This document shows, one piece after another, positions 44,316 to 53,812 of a stretch of 64,000 bases of DNA. Below the pieces are notes generated by a model. The model did not search any database and was not told the origin of the DNA. It saw only the letters and a list, made by a program, of their open reading frames with translations. The stretch spans positions 558,001-622,000 of the forward strand of contig NZ_AKWZ02000010.1 in the NCBI RefSeq assembly GCF_000306235.2. Reading direction: 5' to 3'. The number at the start of each line of letters is the position of its first letter. The first letter of the stretch is position 1. Source of the DNA: Leptospira fainei serovar Hurstbridge str. BUT 6. GTDB taxonomy: Bacteria > Spirochaetota > Leptospiria > Leptospirales > Leptospiraceae. The translations under genes were made by a program, and so were the position numbers.

Positions 44316-45458
44316 TTATTTTGGACCCGGAGGCCCCAATACTTCTTTAGTATCCTTGTAAAATTGTAACATTCTTTGAAAGGCCGCTTCCGGAAGTTTT
44401 CGCGGTTGGTCGTTTTTTAAGTATTTTCGAACGGGAAGCAATCTGAACTTAGGTCCTTTAGATCCGGTCCGGTCTATATATACCCAAATAGGTTCGTAGA
44501 AAATATCCGTAATCGAAAGTTTTCCAGTCTCTTTGGAAAGGGAGAAATTTAAAACGATTCCGCCGTCTACGTATCGACGATCCTGCCCGGAGATAAAGTT
44601 CCCTAAAGAATAGATGAAAAATCGTTCTTTCTCAATTCCAAAGCGGTCCTTAATCATTTTCTTTCCGAATCGCTGCAAACTATGAGGATGACCGCCTAAT
44701 ACGATATCGGCGCCCGCTTCCAAAGTAAAATCCACAGTTTCTTTTTGAAATGCGTCCGGTTCGTGCAGATACTCCGTACCGAAATGATACATCACGATGA
44801 TTCCATCCGGTTTACTTTTTTTAGCCAACGCGATGTCTTCTAAAATTCTGGTTTTATCGATTAGGTTTACGACGGTTCCGGCGGGGATTTCAAGACCGTT
44901 TGTTCCATAGGTATAATCCAGGAATACTAAATCAAAATCGCCGACTTGCACCTTAAGAATTCGATTCTTCTCATATTCTTCCCGAGTTCTATATGTTCCT
45001 AAATGTTTTAAACCCAACTCCTCTAAGACCGTAACGGTCCGAACCACTCCTTCTTTACCCTTATCACAGGAATGATTATTGGCAGTAGAAAGAAGGTCGA
45101 ACCCGGTATCTCGAATCGCTTTCGCAAGGGAATCGGGGGCACCAAATTGAGGATATCCGGTATATTGTTTCGGATCTCCTGGCAATGTAGTTTCCAAATT
45201 TCCCACTGCCAAGTCCGCCTCGGAAATCATTGGAGCAATCTCTTCGAAGACTCCGCCAAAGTCCCAGCAATCGCAGGATTTATCATAGGCCGAATCCATT
45301 TGAGTCTGATGCGACATGATATCTCCGACTGCTACCATTCGTAATATGTTTGGAGAAGTGGACCTAACTTGGCCGCCGGTCGCGGAGCAAACTAACAGTA
45401 ACCCGAAAGTTGATGAGAAAAAGAAAACTTTTCGGAGCGTCATAAATAATCGAATCAT
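44316..45458 (-). CDS. CapA-like metallophosphatase lipoprotein
   Basis: A 380-residue protein of the CapA/PgsA (poly-gamma-glutamate synthesis) family. After a hydrophobic signal with LLLVC as likely lipobox come VGDIMSH, the AVGNLETTLPG segment, STANNHSCDKG and the later GGHPHSLQ, the metal-ligand motifs of this calcineurin-like fold. Whether the organism makes a gamma-linked polymer is unknown; many CapA proteins act on other envelope substrates. It starts 11 bases after the preceding lipoprotein gene and likely shares its transcript. Confidence 0.85.
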   Translation of the reverse strand: MIRLFMTLRKVFFFSSTFGLLLVCSATGGQVRSTSPNILRMVAVGDIMSHQTQMDSAYDKSCDCWDFGGVFEEIAPMISEADLAVGNLETTLPGDPKQYTGYPQFGAPDSLAKAIRDTGFDLLSTANNHSCDKGKEGVVRTVTVLEELGLKHLGTYRTREEYEKNRILKVQVGDFDLVFLDYTYGTNGLEIPAGTVVNLIDKTRILEDIALAKKSKPDGIIVMYHFGTEYLHEPDAFQKETVDFTLEAGADIVLGGHPHSLQRFGKKMIKDRFGIEKERFFIYSLGNFISGQDRRYVDGGIVLNFSLSKETGKLSITDIFYEPIWVYIDRTGSKGPKFRLLPVRKYLKNDQPRKLPEAAFQRMLQFYKDTKEVLGPPGPK

Positions 45459-45469
45459 CGGCTAAGGAT

Positions 45470-46561
45470 TTATTTTTGCGCGGTCTTCTTGGAATCGTCA
45501 GTCGGAGTTCCTTCGATAATGGAAAACCCTTTCACGATCTGCTTTCTTTTGGATAAGATTGCGGTGGTGGAAAGAGGGCCCGGTTTATTTAGCCAGATCT
45601 TAAAATTATCCATCGATTGAACATTATAATGAAACGGATAATCCTTCGGAAACATTTCTCCGTCCGGAAATCCGAAAACCTTAGCTCCTTTCGTCAGAGT
45701 GCGAATGACGATGCTTTTTTCGTCGGTCGGAAGGCTTAGGAAATTCTTTCTCATATCGTCCGGATACCGGAAATATTCCTCGGCATTCGAAGTGTAAAGG
45801 ATACGGATCGGTATGCGGATCTTGGTGGCTTTTTCACCGATTGCCCGGAATGTTTTCATCCCTAATAAGTTTCCGTCGATCGCAAGAATGCGTCCTTCCA
45901 AAACCATATTTCGCAGATAAGTATAATCGTTGGAATCATTATGAAAGGATTTAAAATCGAAGGTTTTAGACATTTTCTTTAGATCGGCAAGCCTTTGTGG
46001 AACGCCGCCTTTCTTAAGCGCAATCTCGTATGCTTTACTGATCACCTTGAATTCGGGGTCTGCGGAGAATCTCTTTTCCAAAACTGCGAGAGTTTCCTTT
46101 TTATTCTTTCCATCCCATAGCGCCTCGAATTCCGCATAAGTGGGAGAAATTTCAAAAAAATACAAATGAATTCGGTTAATCGCAACGGTTACAGGATCAA
46201 AATCGGCAAGAAATGCATACTCGCTTTTTGCCCAGGCAACGAGTGTAAGATTTTGGTCCGTTCCTACTCCGATATAACCGCCTCCGAGTCCTTCCACACT
46301 CGAACGAAATAAATCCAATCTTCTTTCGTTCGAAGCCGGATAATGATCGGCGTGAAGATTACGATCGGCAGGTAACGGATCCGTTTCATCCAAAGTCAAA
46401 ACGTCTCGATTTAGATTGCTGGAAGAATATTTATGCTCGGTAACGGAAAGCGTTCCGCAAGTCGCCGCGGAAAACGATAGGTATATGAGAAAGATTGTTT
46501 TATAGACTCTTGAGGAAAAACTCGCGTGTAAATTCTCTGCGGTTTTTTTTCTGAATGTCAT
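45470..46561 (-). CDS. hypothetical lipoprotein
   Basis: A 363-residue protein of unknown function. The N-terminal hydrophobic segment ends in SFSAATCG, a probable spirochaetal lipobox. The rest has repeated Phe/Tyr-rich helical segments and no motif I know. GAGGG six bases before the ATG supports the start. It is the first gene of a likely pair with the CapA-like gene, so a shared envelope role is possible. Confidence 0.7.
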   Translation of the reverse strand: MTFRKKTAENLHASFSSRVYKTIFLIYLSFSAATCGTLSVTEHKYSSSNLNRDVLTLDETDPLPADRNLHADHYPASNERRLDLFRSSVEGLGGGYIGVGTDQNLTLVAWAKSEYAFLADFDPVTVAINRIHLYFFEISPTYAEFEALWDGKNKKETLAVLEKRFSADPEFKVISKAYEIALKKGGVPQRLADLKKMSKTFDFKSFHNDSNDYTYLRNMVLEGRILAIDGNLLGMKTFRAIGEKATKIRIPIRILYTSNAEEYFRYPDDMRKNFLSLPTDEKSIVIRTLTKGAKVFGFPDGEMFPKDYPFHYNVQSMDNFKIWLNKPGPLSTTAILSKRKQIVKGFSIIEGTPTDDSKKTAQK

Positions 46562-46678
46562 GATTTCCCTCGATCGATTAGGAGCCGGTCTCTGATTTCC
46601 CAGGCTCCGAAACAGAACTTATTAAGAGGTGTTACGGGGGGAAGAACTTTACGAGTCGAAAGTTAGAGAGATTTCTAC

Positions 46679-46702
46679 TCGGAGAGGCGCTACCCTCTCC
46701 GA
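46679..46702 (-). terminator. hairpin after the acyl-CoA dehydrogenase gene
   Basis: A perfect 9-bp GC-rich stem (TCGGAGAGG/CCTCTCCGA, 6-base loop) lies 17 bases downstream of the acyl-CoA dehydrogenase stop. No T-run follows on either strand, so it may act as a processing or stability stem and not as a classical terminator. Confidence 0.45.
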
Positions 46703-46718
46703 TATAGAGGAGGTCATA

Positions 46719-47903
46719 TCAATGCGATGTACTGTATAATGCCCTCAAATCCGCTGCAATATTCTTCTGCATGGCTTCGTTGGTTCCCCCGCCGATAGAA
46801 AGTAAAATCGCGTCCCTATGCAATCTTTCCACGGGATATTCACGACAATAGCCGTAGCCGCCCAAAACTTGGATCGCGTTTCTGGAAACTCTTTCCGCCA
46901 TTTGCGTAGCGACGAGCTTTGCGGATGCCGCTCCGAGCGAATTGCGGTTTTCCGGATGAATTTTTGCCGCAACATCATAGACTAATGCGCGGGCAGCCTG
47001 ATAGTCGGCATAGGATTCCGCTACGAGTCTTTGGATTTGACCGAATTCGATGAGTTTTTTACCGAAGGCTTCTCTATGGCGAATCGTATAATCGCACATG
47101 ACTTCGACACAGCGTTTTGCGATTCCCAAGGATTGCGCTGCCAAGGTAACTCTCTCGATTTCGAGGTTTCTCATCATGTGAACTAAAGCGCCGTCTTCCA
47201 CGCCGATTAGATTTTCAGCAGGAACTTCCGCATTATCAAAAACTAATTGAGTTGTGGGAGAAGATCGCATTCCCATCTTTTCCTCTTTTTTTCCCACGCT
47301 AAATCCGGGAAAGGCGCTTTCCACGATGAAGGCGGTCGTGCGTCTTGCGTCTTTGCTTGTTTTTGCATATATGAGAAAAACCTGGCCGACATTTCCGTTC
47401 GTAATATATTGTTTTGTGCCGTTCAGAATGTATTTGTCCCCGCGACGAACGGCTATCGTACTCATTCCGAGTACGTCGGTTCCCGCCCCGGGTTCGGTCA
47501 TGCCCATCCCGCCGATCCATTCTCCCGATAAGACTTTCGACAGATACTTTTGCTTTTGAAGAGCGTTGGAGCTGTAGTAGAAATTATTCACAAACAGCAC
47601 CTCGTGAGCTAAGTAGGAAAGGGTAAATCCGGGATCGTATGCGGAAAATTCCTCATGAATGATGACGCTTGCTACAGGATCCAAACCCATGCCGCCGTCT
47701 GCCTCCGGAACCGTTACGCCGAAAATTCCTAGTTCAGTGCCAAGTCGGCGGAAAAGGGGCGCATTAAATAGTTCTCCATCGTCGTGCTCTTTTGCCTGTT
47801 CGTCCAAACTTTGCTTAGCGAACATCGCTACGTTTTCCCGCAAGGAGAGATGATTCTCCGTAGGATTGAATAAATCAAAACTCTTGTCTAATACGCCTTT
47901 CAT
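46719..47903 (-). CDS. acyl-CoA dehydrogenase (isovaleryl-CoA dehydrogenase-like)
   Basis: A 394-residue FAD enzyme. GGMGMTEPGAGTDVLG and the C-terminal GGYGYCREYPVERLHRDA are family signatures. The usual MCAD-type catalytic Glu before GT is Gly (SIGGGTNE), while a Glu is present in LEIERVTLA, the position used by isovaleryl-CoA dehydrogenase, suggesting branched or long substrates. ATG 47903 has GAGAGG seven bases upstream and is preferred to TTG 47909. Its electrons would pass to the ETF encoded at 48.5-50.3 kb. Confidence 0.93.
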   Translation of the reverse strand: MKGVLDKSFDLFNPTENHLSLRENVAMFAKQSLDEQAKEHDDGELFNAPLFRRLGTELGIFGVTVPEADGGMGLDPVASVIIHEEFSAYDPGFTLSYLAHEVLFVNNFYYSSNALQKQKYLSKVLSGEWIGGMGMTEPGAGTDVLGMSTIAVRRGDKYILNGTKQYITNGNVGQVFLIYAKTSKDARRTTAFIVESAFPGFSVGKKEEKMGMRSSPTTQLVFDNAEVPAENLIGVEDGALVHMMRNLEIERVTLAAQSLGIAKRCVEVMCDYTIRHREAFGKKLIEFGQIQRLVAESYADYQAARALVYDVAAKIHPENRNSLGAASAKLVATQMAERVSRNAIQVLGGYGYCREYPVERLHRDAILLSIGGGTNEAMQKNIAADLRALYSTSH

Positions 47904-48052
47904 ACGCAAACCTCTCTTCCTACTTTTCCGTCGCTAACGGAATCCAACGAATCTTCTTTCTTTGATTTTTTCATCATAATTCAAACCGCATCGACGCGAA
48001 AGTCTCGGCTTAAAAGGGACTGGACACCCTGCCCTAGTATCCTATTGTAAGA

Positions 48053-48082
48053 GCGGTTTAGAAAACCGCATTTTCTTTTTTT
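48053..48082 (+). terminator. orphan intrinsic terminator-like hairpin
   Basis: A perfect 7-bp stem (GCGGTTT/AAACCGC, 3-base loop) is followed by ATTTT and then CTTTTTTT on the plus strand. No plus-strand gene lies upstream; the next gene to the left is on the minus strand and starts at 47903. It could end a small RNA or act as an attenuator before the gene at 48152. Confidence 0.55.
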
Positions 48083-48151
48083 CCGGCTTCCGAGACAAAA
48101 CCGAGCCATCGGCATTTTATCGGTCTCGCTCCGGGTTAGGATGGAACCTGA

Positions 48152-48448
48152 ATGGCATATTCTGTCGTATTAACTGGTATTTGTATTCTCTCTTTCTTTT
48201 TAGGATCCAGAAATAAAGGACTGAACGAGTATTCTTTAAACGGGTTACGAGAGGCTTTTTTGCAATCCTTCGCCTCTCCATTTTCTCCCAAGTCGATTTA
48301 CTGGTTCTTATTCTTCGGTTCTTTCTTACTTCTTCCTTATTTTTGGGGATTAACGTTTCTACTTAAATCCGACATGAATGTTCTGGTAATCATCGGAGGA
48401 TTAGTCTGGGATTATTATTGGAGTAGAACGTTCATTCTGTTTCGATGA
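48152..48448 (+). CDS. small membrane protein
   Basis: A 98-residue protein with three or four hydrophobic segments (about residues 3-18, 47-68 and 75-95) and no recognised motif. AGGATGGAA lies ahead of the ATG. It is separated from etfB by 97 bases, so it is probably transcribed on its own, behind the terminator-like hairpin at 48053. Confidence 0.6.
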   Translation: MAYSVVLTGICILSFFLGSRNKGLNEYSLNGLREAFLQSFASPFSPKSIYWFLFFGSFLLLPYFWGLTFLLKSDMNVLVIIGGLVWDYYWSRTFILFR

Positions 48449-48545
48449 GGGAGATTTCCCAAAATAAGCTAAAAAAGTAGTTTGCATCCGAGCTTTTTGG
48501 AAATTTCGTGTTTATAGCCCTATTTTTATTGGAGAACCCAGGTCC

Positions 48546-49307
48546 ATGAAGATCATCGTTTTAGTGAAGCAGGTGCCTGACACCGAAACGAATATTAAAG
48601 TCGGGGACAAATCCATCAACGAAGCCGGAATTAAATGGATTATCTCTCCGTACGATGAATTCGCCATCGAGGAAGGTCTCAGATTGCGCGAGAAAAACGG
48701 AGGGGAAGTTATTGCAGTTTCCCTCGGTCCCGATCGCGTTCAAGAGTCCCTCCGCCAAGCCTATGCAATGGGAGCAGACCGCGCGGTACAGATCAAAGTG
48801 GACAACTACGTTCCTTTCGATACCGTTTTGACTGCTGAATTAATTGCTAATTTTGCAAAATCGGAAAACGCCGATATAATTATCGGAGGACGCCAATCGA
48901 TCGACTCCGACAGCTCTCAAGTTGTCGTTCAAGTCGCTGAAGCATTGGGAATTCCTCATATAGCTTTTGCCGTAAGCTTGGAAATTAACGGAACAAACGT
49001 TAAATCAACTAAAGAAGTGGAAGGTGGAACGCAAATCGTCGAAACCACTCTTCCAGTCGCCATCACCGCTCAAAAAGGCCTTAACGAACCTCGTTATCCG
49101 AACCTTAAAGGTTTAATGGCTGCTAAGAAGAAGCCGATTGAAAGTAAATCTCCCGCCGACCTGGGTAATCCATCGAGCAAGATTGAAATCGTCGGTCTTG
49201 AACCCCCTCCTCCTCGTATTCCTGGTCGCAAGCTGGAAGCAGCGGACGCTAAGGGATTTGCAGAACAGCTTGTGAAAGCTCTTCGCGAAGAAGCTAAGGT
49301 TATCTAA
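48546..49307 (+). CDS. etfB: electron transfer flavoprotein beta subunit
   Basis: A 253-residue EtfB. It opens KIIVLVKQVPDTE, contains SPYDEFAIEEGLRLRE, the ADRAVQI segment and the C-terminal arm that inserts FAD-side AMP binding. With EtfA it carries electrons from acyl-CoA dehydrogenases to the respiratory chain. GGAG and a nearer AGG precede the ATG. It is 11 bases upstream of etfA. Confidence 0.95.
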   Translation: MKIIVLVKQVPDTETNIKVGDKSINEAGIKWIISPYDEFAIEEGLRLREKNGGEVIAVSLGPDRVQESLRQAYAMGADRAVQIKVDNYVPFDTVLTAELIANFAKSENADIIIGGRQSIDSDSSQVVVQVAEALGIPHIAFAVSLEINGTNVKSTKEVEGGTQIVETTLPVAITAQKGLNEPRYPNLKGLMAAKKKPIESKSPADLGNPSSKIEIVGLEPPPPRIPGRKLEAADAKGFAEQLVKALREEAKVI

Positions 49308-49318
49308 GGAGAAGACCC

Positions 49319-50278
49319 GTGAGTAACGTATTAATCGTAGGCGAACTCAAAGACGGAGAACTCAAAAAGATCTCCAGAGAAATTACTTCCGCAGGTCGCA
49401 AGATCGCGGATGCCCTAGGCGGAAAAGTGACCGCCGTTCTACTCGGATCCGGAGTGGAGAAATTTGCCGGTGAACTAGCTGCAGTCGGCGCGGATTCAAT
49501 CTTAACCGTAAATGCCGGCGAGTATAACGCTGAAACTTGGGCAAATCTAGTTGCAGGTGTGATCAAAGATAAGAATCCATCCGTGGTTCTTTTACCCCAC
49601 ACTTCACAAGGAAAAGATTATTCTCCCCGCGTAGCGGTAAAAGTCGGAGCAGGAATCATTGCGGACGTGGTAGGACTTTCCGTTGACGGCGGAAAAGTCG
49701 TAGCGAAGAAACCGATCTATTCCGGTAAGGCATACGGAAACTTTAAAGTTACCAGCCCTATCTCTATTTTCACCGTTCGCCCTAACTCGCAAGAAGTCGG
49801 TCAAAAAGCAGGCGCGGGTGCGGTCGAAGCGGCATCGCCTTCTGCAGGCGACGCGAAAGTGAAGATTGTTTCTTCCGATCTAAGCGGTGGAAACAAAGTC
49901 CAGTTAGCGGAAGCTTCCATCATCGTATCCGGTGGACGCGGTATTAAAGGTCCTGAAAATTGGCCGATTCTTCAAGGATTGGCGGACGTTTTAGGCGCGG
50001 CTCTCGGAGCTTCTCGCGCAGCTGTTGATGCTGGTTGGATTCCTCATAGCCATCAAGTTGGACAGACCGGAAAAACCGTTTCTCCTAATTGTTACATTGC
50101 ATGCGGCATTTCAGGTGCAATTCAACACTTGGCCGGTATGGGCTCTTCCAAGTATATCGTCGCAATCAATAAGGACGGAGATGCACCGATCTTTAAAGTG
50201 GCTACCTACGGAGTCGTAGGCGACCTCTTCGAAGTCGTTCCGGCTCTTACCGACGAGTTCAAAAAAGTACTTGGATAA
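49319..50278 (+). CDS. etfA: electron transfer flavoprotein alpha subunit
   Basis: A 319-residue EtfA with the C-terminal FAD-binding domain: [23 protein letters not shown], the [11 protein letters not shown] loop, [12 protein letters not shown] and the [11 protein letters not shown] end. GTG is the start, with AAGGAG upstream. It forms the ETF heterodimer with the gene before it. Confidence 0.96.
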   Translation: MSNVLIVGELKDGELKKISREITSAGRKIADALGGKVTAVLLGSGVEKFAGELAAVGADSILTVNAGEYNAETWANLVAGVIKDKNPSVVLLPHTSQGKDYSPRVAVKVGAGIIADVVGLSVDGGKVVAKKPIYSGKAYGNFKVTSPISIFTVRPNSQEVGQKAGAGAVEAASPSAGDAKVKIVSSDLSGGNKVQLAEASIIVSGGRGIKGPENWPILQGLADVLGAALGASRAAVDAGWIPHSHQVGQTGKTVSPNCYIACGISGAIQHLAGMGSSKYIVAINKDGDAPIFKVATYGVVGDLFEVVPALTDEFKKVLG

Positions 50279-50287
50279 TTTCGTCTA

Positions 50288-50320
50288 ATGAAGCCATAGT
50301 AAGAACAATTATGGTTTCAT
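50288..50320 (+). promoter_or_regulatory. hairpin enclosing the start codon of the LolA-like gene
   Basis: ATGAAGCCATA (50288-50298) and TATGGTTTCAT (50310-50320) form an 11-bp stem with one G-U pair and an 11-base loop. The right arm contains the ATG of the next gene. No T-run follows, so a role in controlling translation is more likely than termination. Confidence 0.4.
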
Positions 50321-50901
50321 CCAAGGGGTTTATATCCTTTTTAAGTGCCGCGGCCATTTTGGTTTGCGGCACTTCTATTTTACCGGATCCGGGTCGGGAC
50401 CGTTTAAACGCACTTATAGGAAAAATGAATGAAATTTCCAGTTTCCGAGCTAGCGTAACCATCAATAACGAACTTTCCGGAACACTTTCGTACAAAAAAC
50501 CGAATCAATTACACGTCAAATTCTCTGACGGGAGAGTTATAGCTGCCAATGGTCGCTTTCTCTGGTTTTATTCTCCTTCGAGAGGAATTGTGGGCAAACA
50601 GGATTTAAAAGGAATGAGCGGGGGAATCGGAGGATTGCTATCCGGCTACGAGGAAGTCACACCGGTTGGCGGCTCTCTTCGCCTAAAATCTCCTAATCGG
50701 ACTTACGAAGAAATCGTCGTGACCTTAGGACCTGACAATACTCCAAGATCCTTACGGATGAAGCATAAGGGCTCCGGAGAATATACCTCTATCGCCTTTT
50801 CGGGAGTCCAAACAAACGTAGGATTATCGGCTTCACTCTTCAATTTTGGAGCACCTTCAAATGCACAAATCGTGGAGAACCCGCTCAACGAGAGGGAATA
50901 G
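50311..50901 (+). CDS. LolA-like outer-membrane lipoprotein carrier
   Basis: A 196-residue secreted protein. A hydrophobic signal segment lies at residues 6-20, then a LolA-like half-barrel begins ([40 protein letters not shown]). LolA shuttles lipoproteins across the periplasm, a process important in lipoprotein-rich spirochaetes. No ribosome-binding site precedes the ATG, which sits inside a hairpin. It is followed three bases later by the large spirochaetal gene. Confidence 0.75.
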   Translation: MVSSKGFISFLSAAAILVCGTSILPDPGRDRLNALIGKMNEISSFRASVTINNELSGTLSYKKPNQLHVKFSDGRVIAANGRFLWFYSPSRGIVGKQDLKGMSGGIGGLLSGYEEVTPVGGSLRLKSPNRTYEEIVVTLGPDNTPRSLRMKHKGSGEYTSIAFSGVQTNVGLSASLFNFGAPSNAQIVENPLNERE

Positions 50902-50904
50902 GCT

Positions 50905-52746
50905 TTGTCTGCAACATCGCGCACCGACGCCCACAAAATATTCGCGGATCTTTACCGTAAACCTCGTTCTCCGGAACATCAGCAGAAGATAGACGAAGTA
51001 ATACAAAAATCGAATGATATCTTTATTCGAATCGACTTGATGAAGAAAGTCGACGAAGAGTTTGAGCAGAAAAAGCGGGAAGATAACCGGAGAACGGAAG
51101 AAGATGAAAAGGCCGCTAAGCAATCCTCAAATCTCCCTGCTTCATCCTCTTCTAAAACGCCGCCTAAACCGGTTCGCAAAACGAACGACTCAGGCGCAGT
51201 CGGTCTAGGATTTTTAGCGAATTTATTCGGCGGAAATGCGGCAATCACCAAGTTCGCGAAAGAGACCGGAACGGTCGAAGTCGGATTCTTGGGTCGGAAT
51301 TCGAAAATCGCGCCGTCGGTAGAACGTTTATTCAAAGCCTTGAAAGAGGACCAAATCATCTCGACCTTGCAGGCGCTTCGATTGGCCGAAAGCCAGGGCT
51401 GGAGACATTGGCGCCCATTAGTATATAACGTAGTATTAAATTTTAATAAATTCTTTAATAACTTTATTTCTCTCGATTCCCTCTTTATCGACGAAATCTC
51501 GCCCGAAATCTTTTTGAATCGATCCTTAAAGATGCAGATGTACTATGCTAGACATTTATCCCGAGACGATGCGAAAGATATCATTTTAACCCACGTGCCC
51601 GATCTCGTAAAAAAAGACGAAAAACTTTCAGTCAAACTACCGTCCATTTTATCCGGATTGAATTATGGATTGAATTTGGAAACCGGAAAACCGAAATTAA
51701 CGGACGCAATTCGTGCTTTCTACGTGGTTTCCAATCGAAAAGTGATCACATGGGAAGAGATTATAGATTCATTAAACGTTCCGCCAATCAACGAAATGAA
51801 ATTCCAAGGTTCCCCTGATATTACCAAGGAAGTGGACACCACTCTTATTAAACTCTCCGACGACATAATCACTCGTGGAAATAAAAAAGAGGAACTTCAA
51901 AATCTAAGACAAAGATATTTTAAAATAGATGAGAACGGCAAAATTTCCTTCGACTTCCTAAACGGAGTAGTGGACGATTATTTCGCTCACCATATGCCGG
52001 AAAATATGAACTCGGCGGCGTTCAAATCCTCTTTCAAGGGAATGCCTCATAAACTTATATATATACTACTAAGAGATTTTCAATCCTGCTACTCTCCGAT
52101 TCTGGAAGGAATGGTTAAAATCGGAACGAAAAACCATAACCGTGACGTGATCATCATGCAAACCGGTTTGTTTAAGGGAGAAATTGAGGAAATCAATAAT
52201 CTACTCCGCCAGTTGGATGCATTCAATAAAAAATATCCGAGTTTCCAATATACCTTCGCTACGTTTAATCAAAACACTTCCGGCAGTGCGGTAGAAGACC
52301 AGATTACGCTTAATCTTTTGCGATTATTAGGCGAAGCCTCAGCATTTATGGGAAAATTCGCGGAAAAAATCAACGTTCTTGTGGAAAATCATTTGCTCGC
52401 AAAAGATTACGAGGTCAAAGGTCAGTTAAACGATCGAGTTCTGGCCTCGAAGGAAAAAGTCATCGATGAAATCAAAGTTCTTCATAGATTCATTCCTTAT
52501 TACGATTCGACTATCGTGTCCGGAAATCGTTTAAACAATAAATCCCTCGAATATGTTTTCGTAGATATGGCCCAGCTCCTATTCAATTACGCGGTCATTT
52601 ACAAGGATAAATTCACCGTAAATAAATTGACTGCCCATCGTAAAATCGACGGCGAACTTAAAGCTCTTCGTGCCGAATACGAGCGTTTATCCGGCAAGCC
52701 GTTTGAGGGAGGCTCGCCGCTAAACGAATCCTCGGAGGAAGTATGA
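50905..52746 (+). CDS. large cytosolic protein restricted mainly to spirochaetes
   Basis: A 613-residue soluble protein. Residues 1-90 are charged and low-complexity ([14 protein letters not shown], Ser/Pro-rich linker), then a long helical body with a hydrophobic [10 protein letters not shown] near 100. I recall a spirochaete family annotated DUF5312 with this character, but the assignment is tentative and the function unknown. TTG is the start, with GAGAGGG before it. Its stop overlaps the trpS ATG (ATGA). Genes lolA-like, this one and trpS seem to form one transcript. Confidence 0.75.
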   Translation: MSATSRTDAHKIFADLYRKPRSPEHQQKIDEVIQKSNDIFIRIDLMKKVDEEFEQKKREDNRRTEEDEKAAKQSSNLPASSSSKTPPKPVRKTNDSGAVGLGFLANLFGGNAAITKFAKETGTVEVGFLGRNSKIAPSVERLFKALKEDQIISTLQALRLAESQGWRHWRPLVYNVVLNFNKFFNNFISLDSLFIDEISPEIFLNRSLKMQMYYARHLSRDDAKDIILTHVPDLVKKDEKLSVKLPSILSGLNYGLNLETGKPKLTDAIRAFYVVSNRKVITWEEIIDSLNVPPINEMKFQGSPDITKEVDTTLIKLSDDIITRGNKKEELQNLRQRYFKIDENGKISFDFLNGVVDDYFAHHMPENMNSAAFKSSFKGMPHKLIYILLRDFQSCYSPILEGMVKIGTKNHNRDVIIMQTGLFKGEIEEINNLLRQLDAFNKKYPSFQYTFATFNQNTSGSAVEDQITLNLLRLLGEASAFMGKFAEKINVLVENHLLAKDYEVKGQLNDRVLASKEKVIDEIKVLHRFIPYYDSTIVSGNRLNNKSLEYVFVDMAQLLFNYAVIYKDKFTVNKLTAHRKIDGELKALRAEYERLSGKPFEGGSPLNESSEEV

Positions 52747-53720
52747 GGATCTTAACCGGTGTTCAACCGTCCGGAAAATTACATTTAGGCAATTATTTTT
52801 CCGTTATACGGAAGTTAGTCGAATATCAAAATTCATCGGACCTATACTGCTTTGTGGCAGACTTGCACGCATTGACGACTTTCTCTTCAGCAAAAAATCA
52901 CACCGAAAATACTTATGATGCCGTCTGCGATTTTCTCGCTCTCGGAATCAATCCTGACAAATGCACTTTTTGGATTCAATCCTCCGTCCCGGAAGTCACT
53001 GAATTAGCCTGGTATTTAGGGATGTCAATCACGGTTCCTCAACTACAGTTAGCTCATTCTTTTAAGGATAAGGTTGCAAAAGGAATTACGCCGAGCGGCG
53101 GCTTATTTTTTTACCCCGTTCTTATGGCCGCCGACATTCTCGCCTTCAACAGCGACAGAGTTCCGGTGGGAAAGGATCAAAAGCAGCATTTAGAACTTAC
53201 TAGAGATATTGCGGAGCGCTTCAATGCGCAATACGGGCAAACCTTTAAATTACCCGACCCGGAAATCGATGAATCCACCGCGATTGTACCCGGAACGGAC
53301 GGAGCGAAAATGTCCAAATCGTACGGTAATACGATCAATTTTTTCGACGATGAAAAGAAGATCAAAAAAGCGGTGATGGGAATCGTAACGGATTCCGCCG
53401 GGATCGACGATCCTAAGGATTATGATAAAAATTTAATATATACGATTCATTCCCTTTTCCTGGACGATGCAAACAAAGCGCGACTAAAGGAAAAATTCGT
53501 TACACCCGGCACGGGTTACGGCGATTTGAAAAAAGCCCTATTGGAACAAGTCTTGGATTACTTTGCTCCTTACCGAAAAGAAAGGGAAAAAATAGCGGCC
53601 GACCCGACCTATGTTAGGGATATAATGAAAAAAGGCTCCGATAAAGCTCGCAATGCTGCGACTCCAATTCTTGATACTGTGCGAAACAAGATGGGAATAG
53701 GAATCGGCACCGTAAAATAA
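52743..53720 (+). CDS. trpS: tryptophanyl-tRNA synthetase
   Basis: A 325-residue class I synthetase. It opens with [14 protein letters not shown] (the HIGH motif is HLGN), has the DLHALTT segment and the KMSKS loop as AKMSKSYGN (about residues 193-201). Length is normal for TrpRS. GGAGGAAGT precedes the ATG directly, and the ATG overlaps the upstream stop, so translation is coupled. Confidence 0.97.
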   Translation: MRILTGVQPSGKLHLGNYFSVIRKLVEYQNSSDLYCFVADLHALTTFSSAKNHTENTYDAVCDFLALGINPDKCTFWIQSSVPEVTELAWYLGMSITVPQLQLAHSFKDKVAKGITPSGGLFFYPVLMAADILAFNSDRVPVGKDQKQHLELTRDIAERFNAQYGQTFKLPDPEIDESTAIVPGTDGAKMSKSYGNTINFFDDEKKIKKAVMGIVTDSAGIDDPKDYDKNLIYTIHSLFLDDANKARLKEKFVTPGTGYGDLKKALLEQVLDYFAPYRKEREKIAADPTYVRDIMKKGSDKARNAATPILDTVRNKMGIGIGTVK

Positions 53721-53812
53721 ATCCTCGTAGTCTTTCTTCCGACTAACAATTTGTCTCTTCGACTAATTGGAAAAATGTAAGTAATCTTTTTAATCCGGGA
53801 ACCGTTTCCCTC

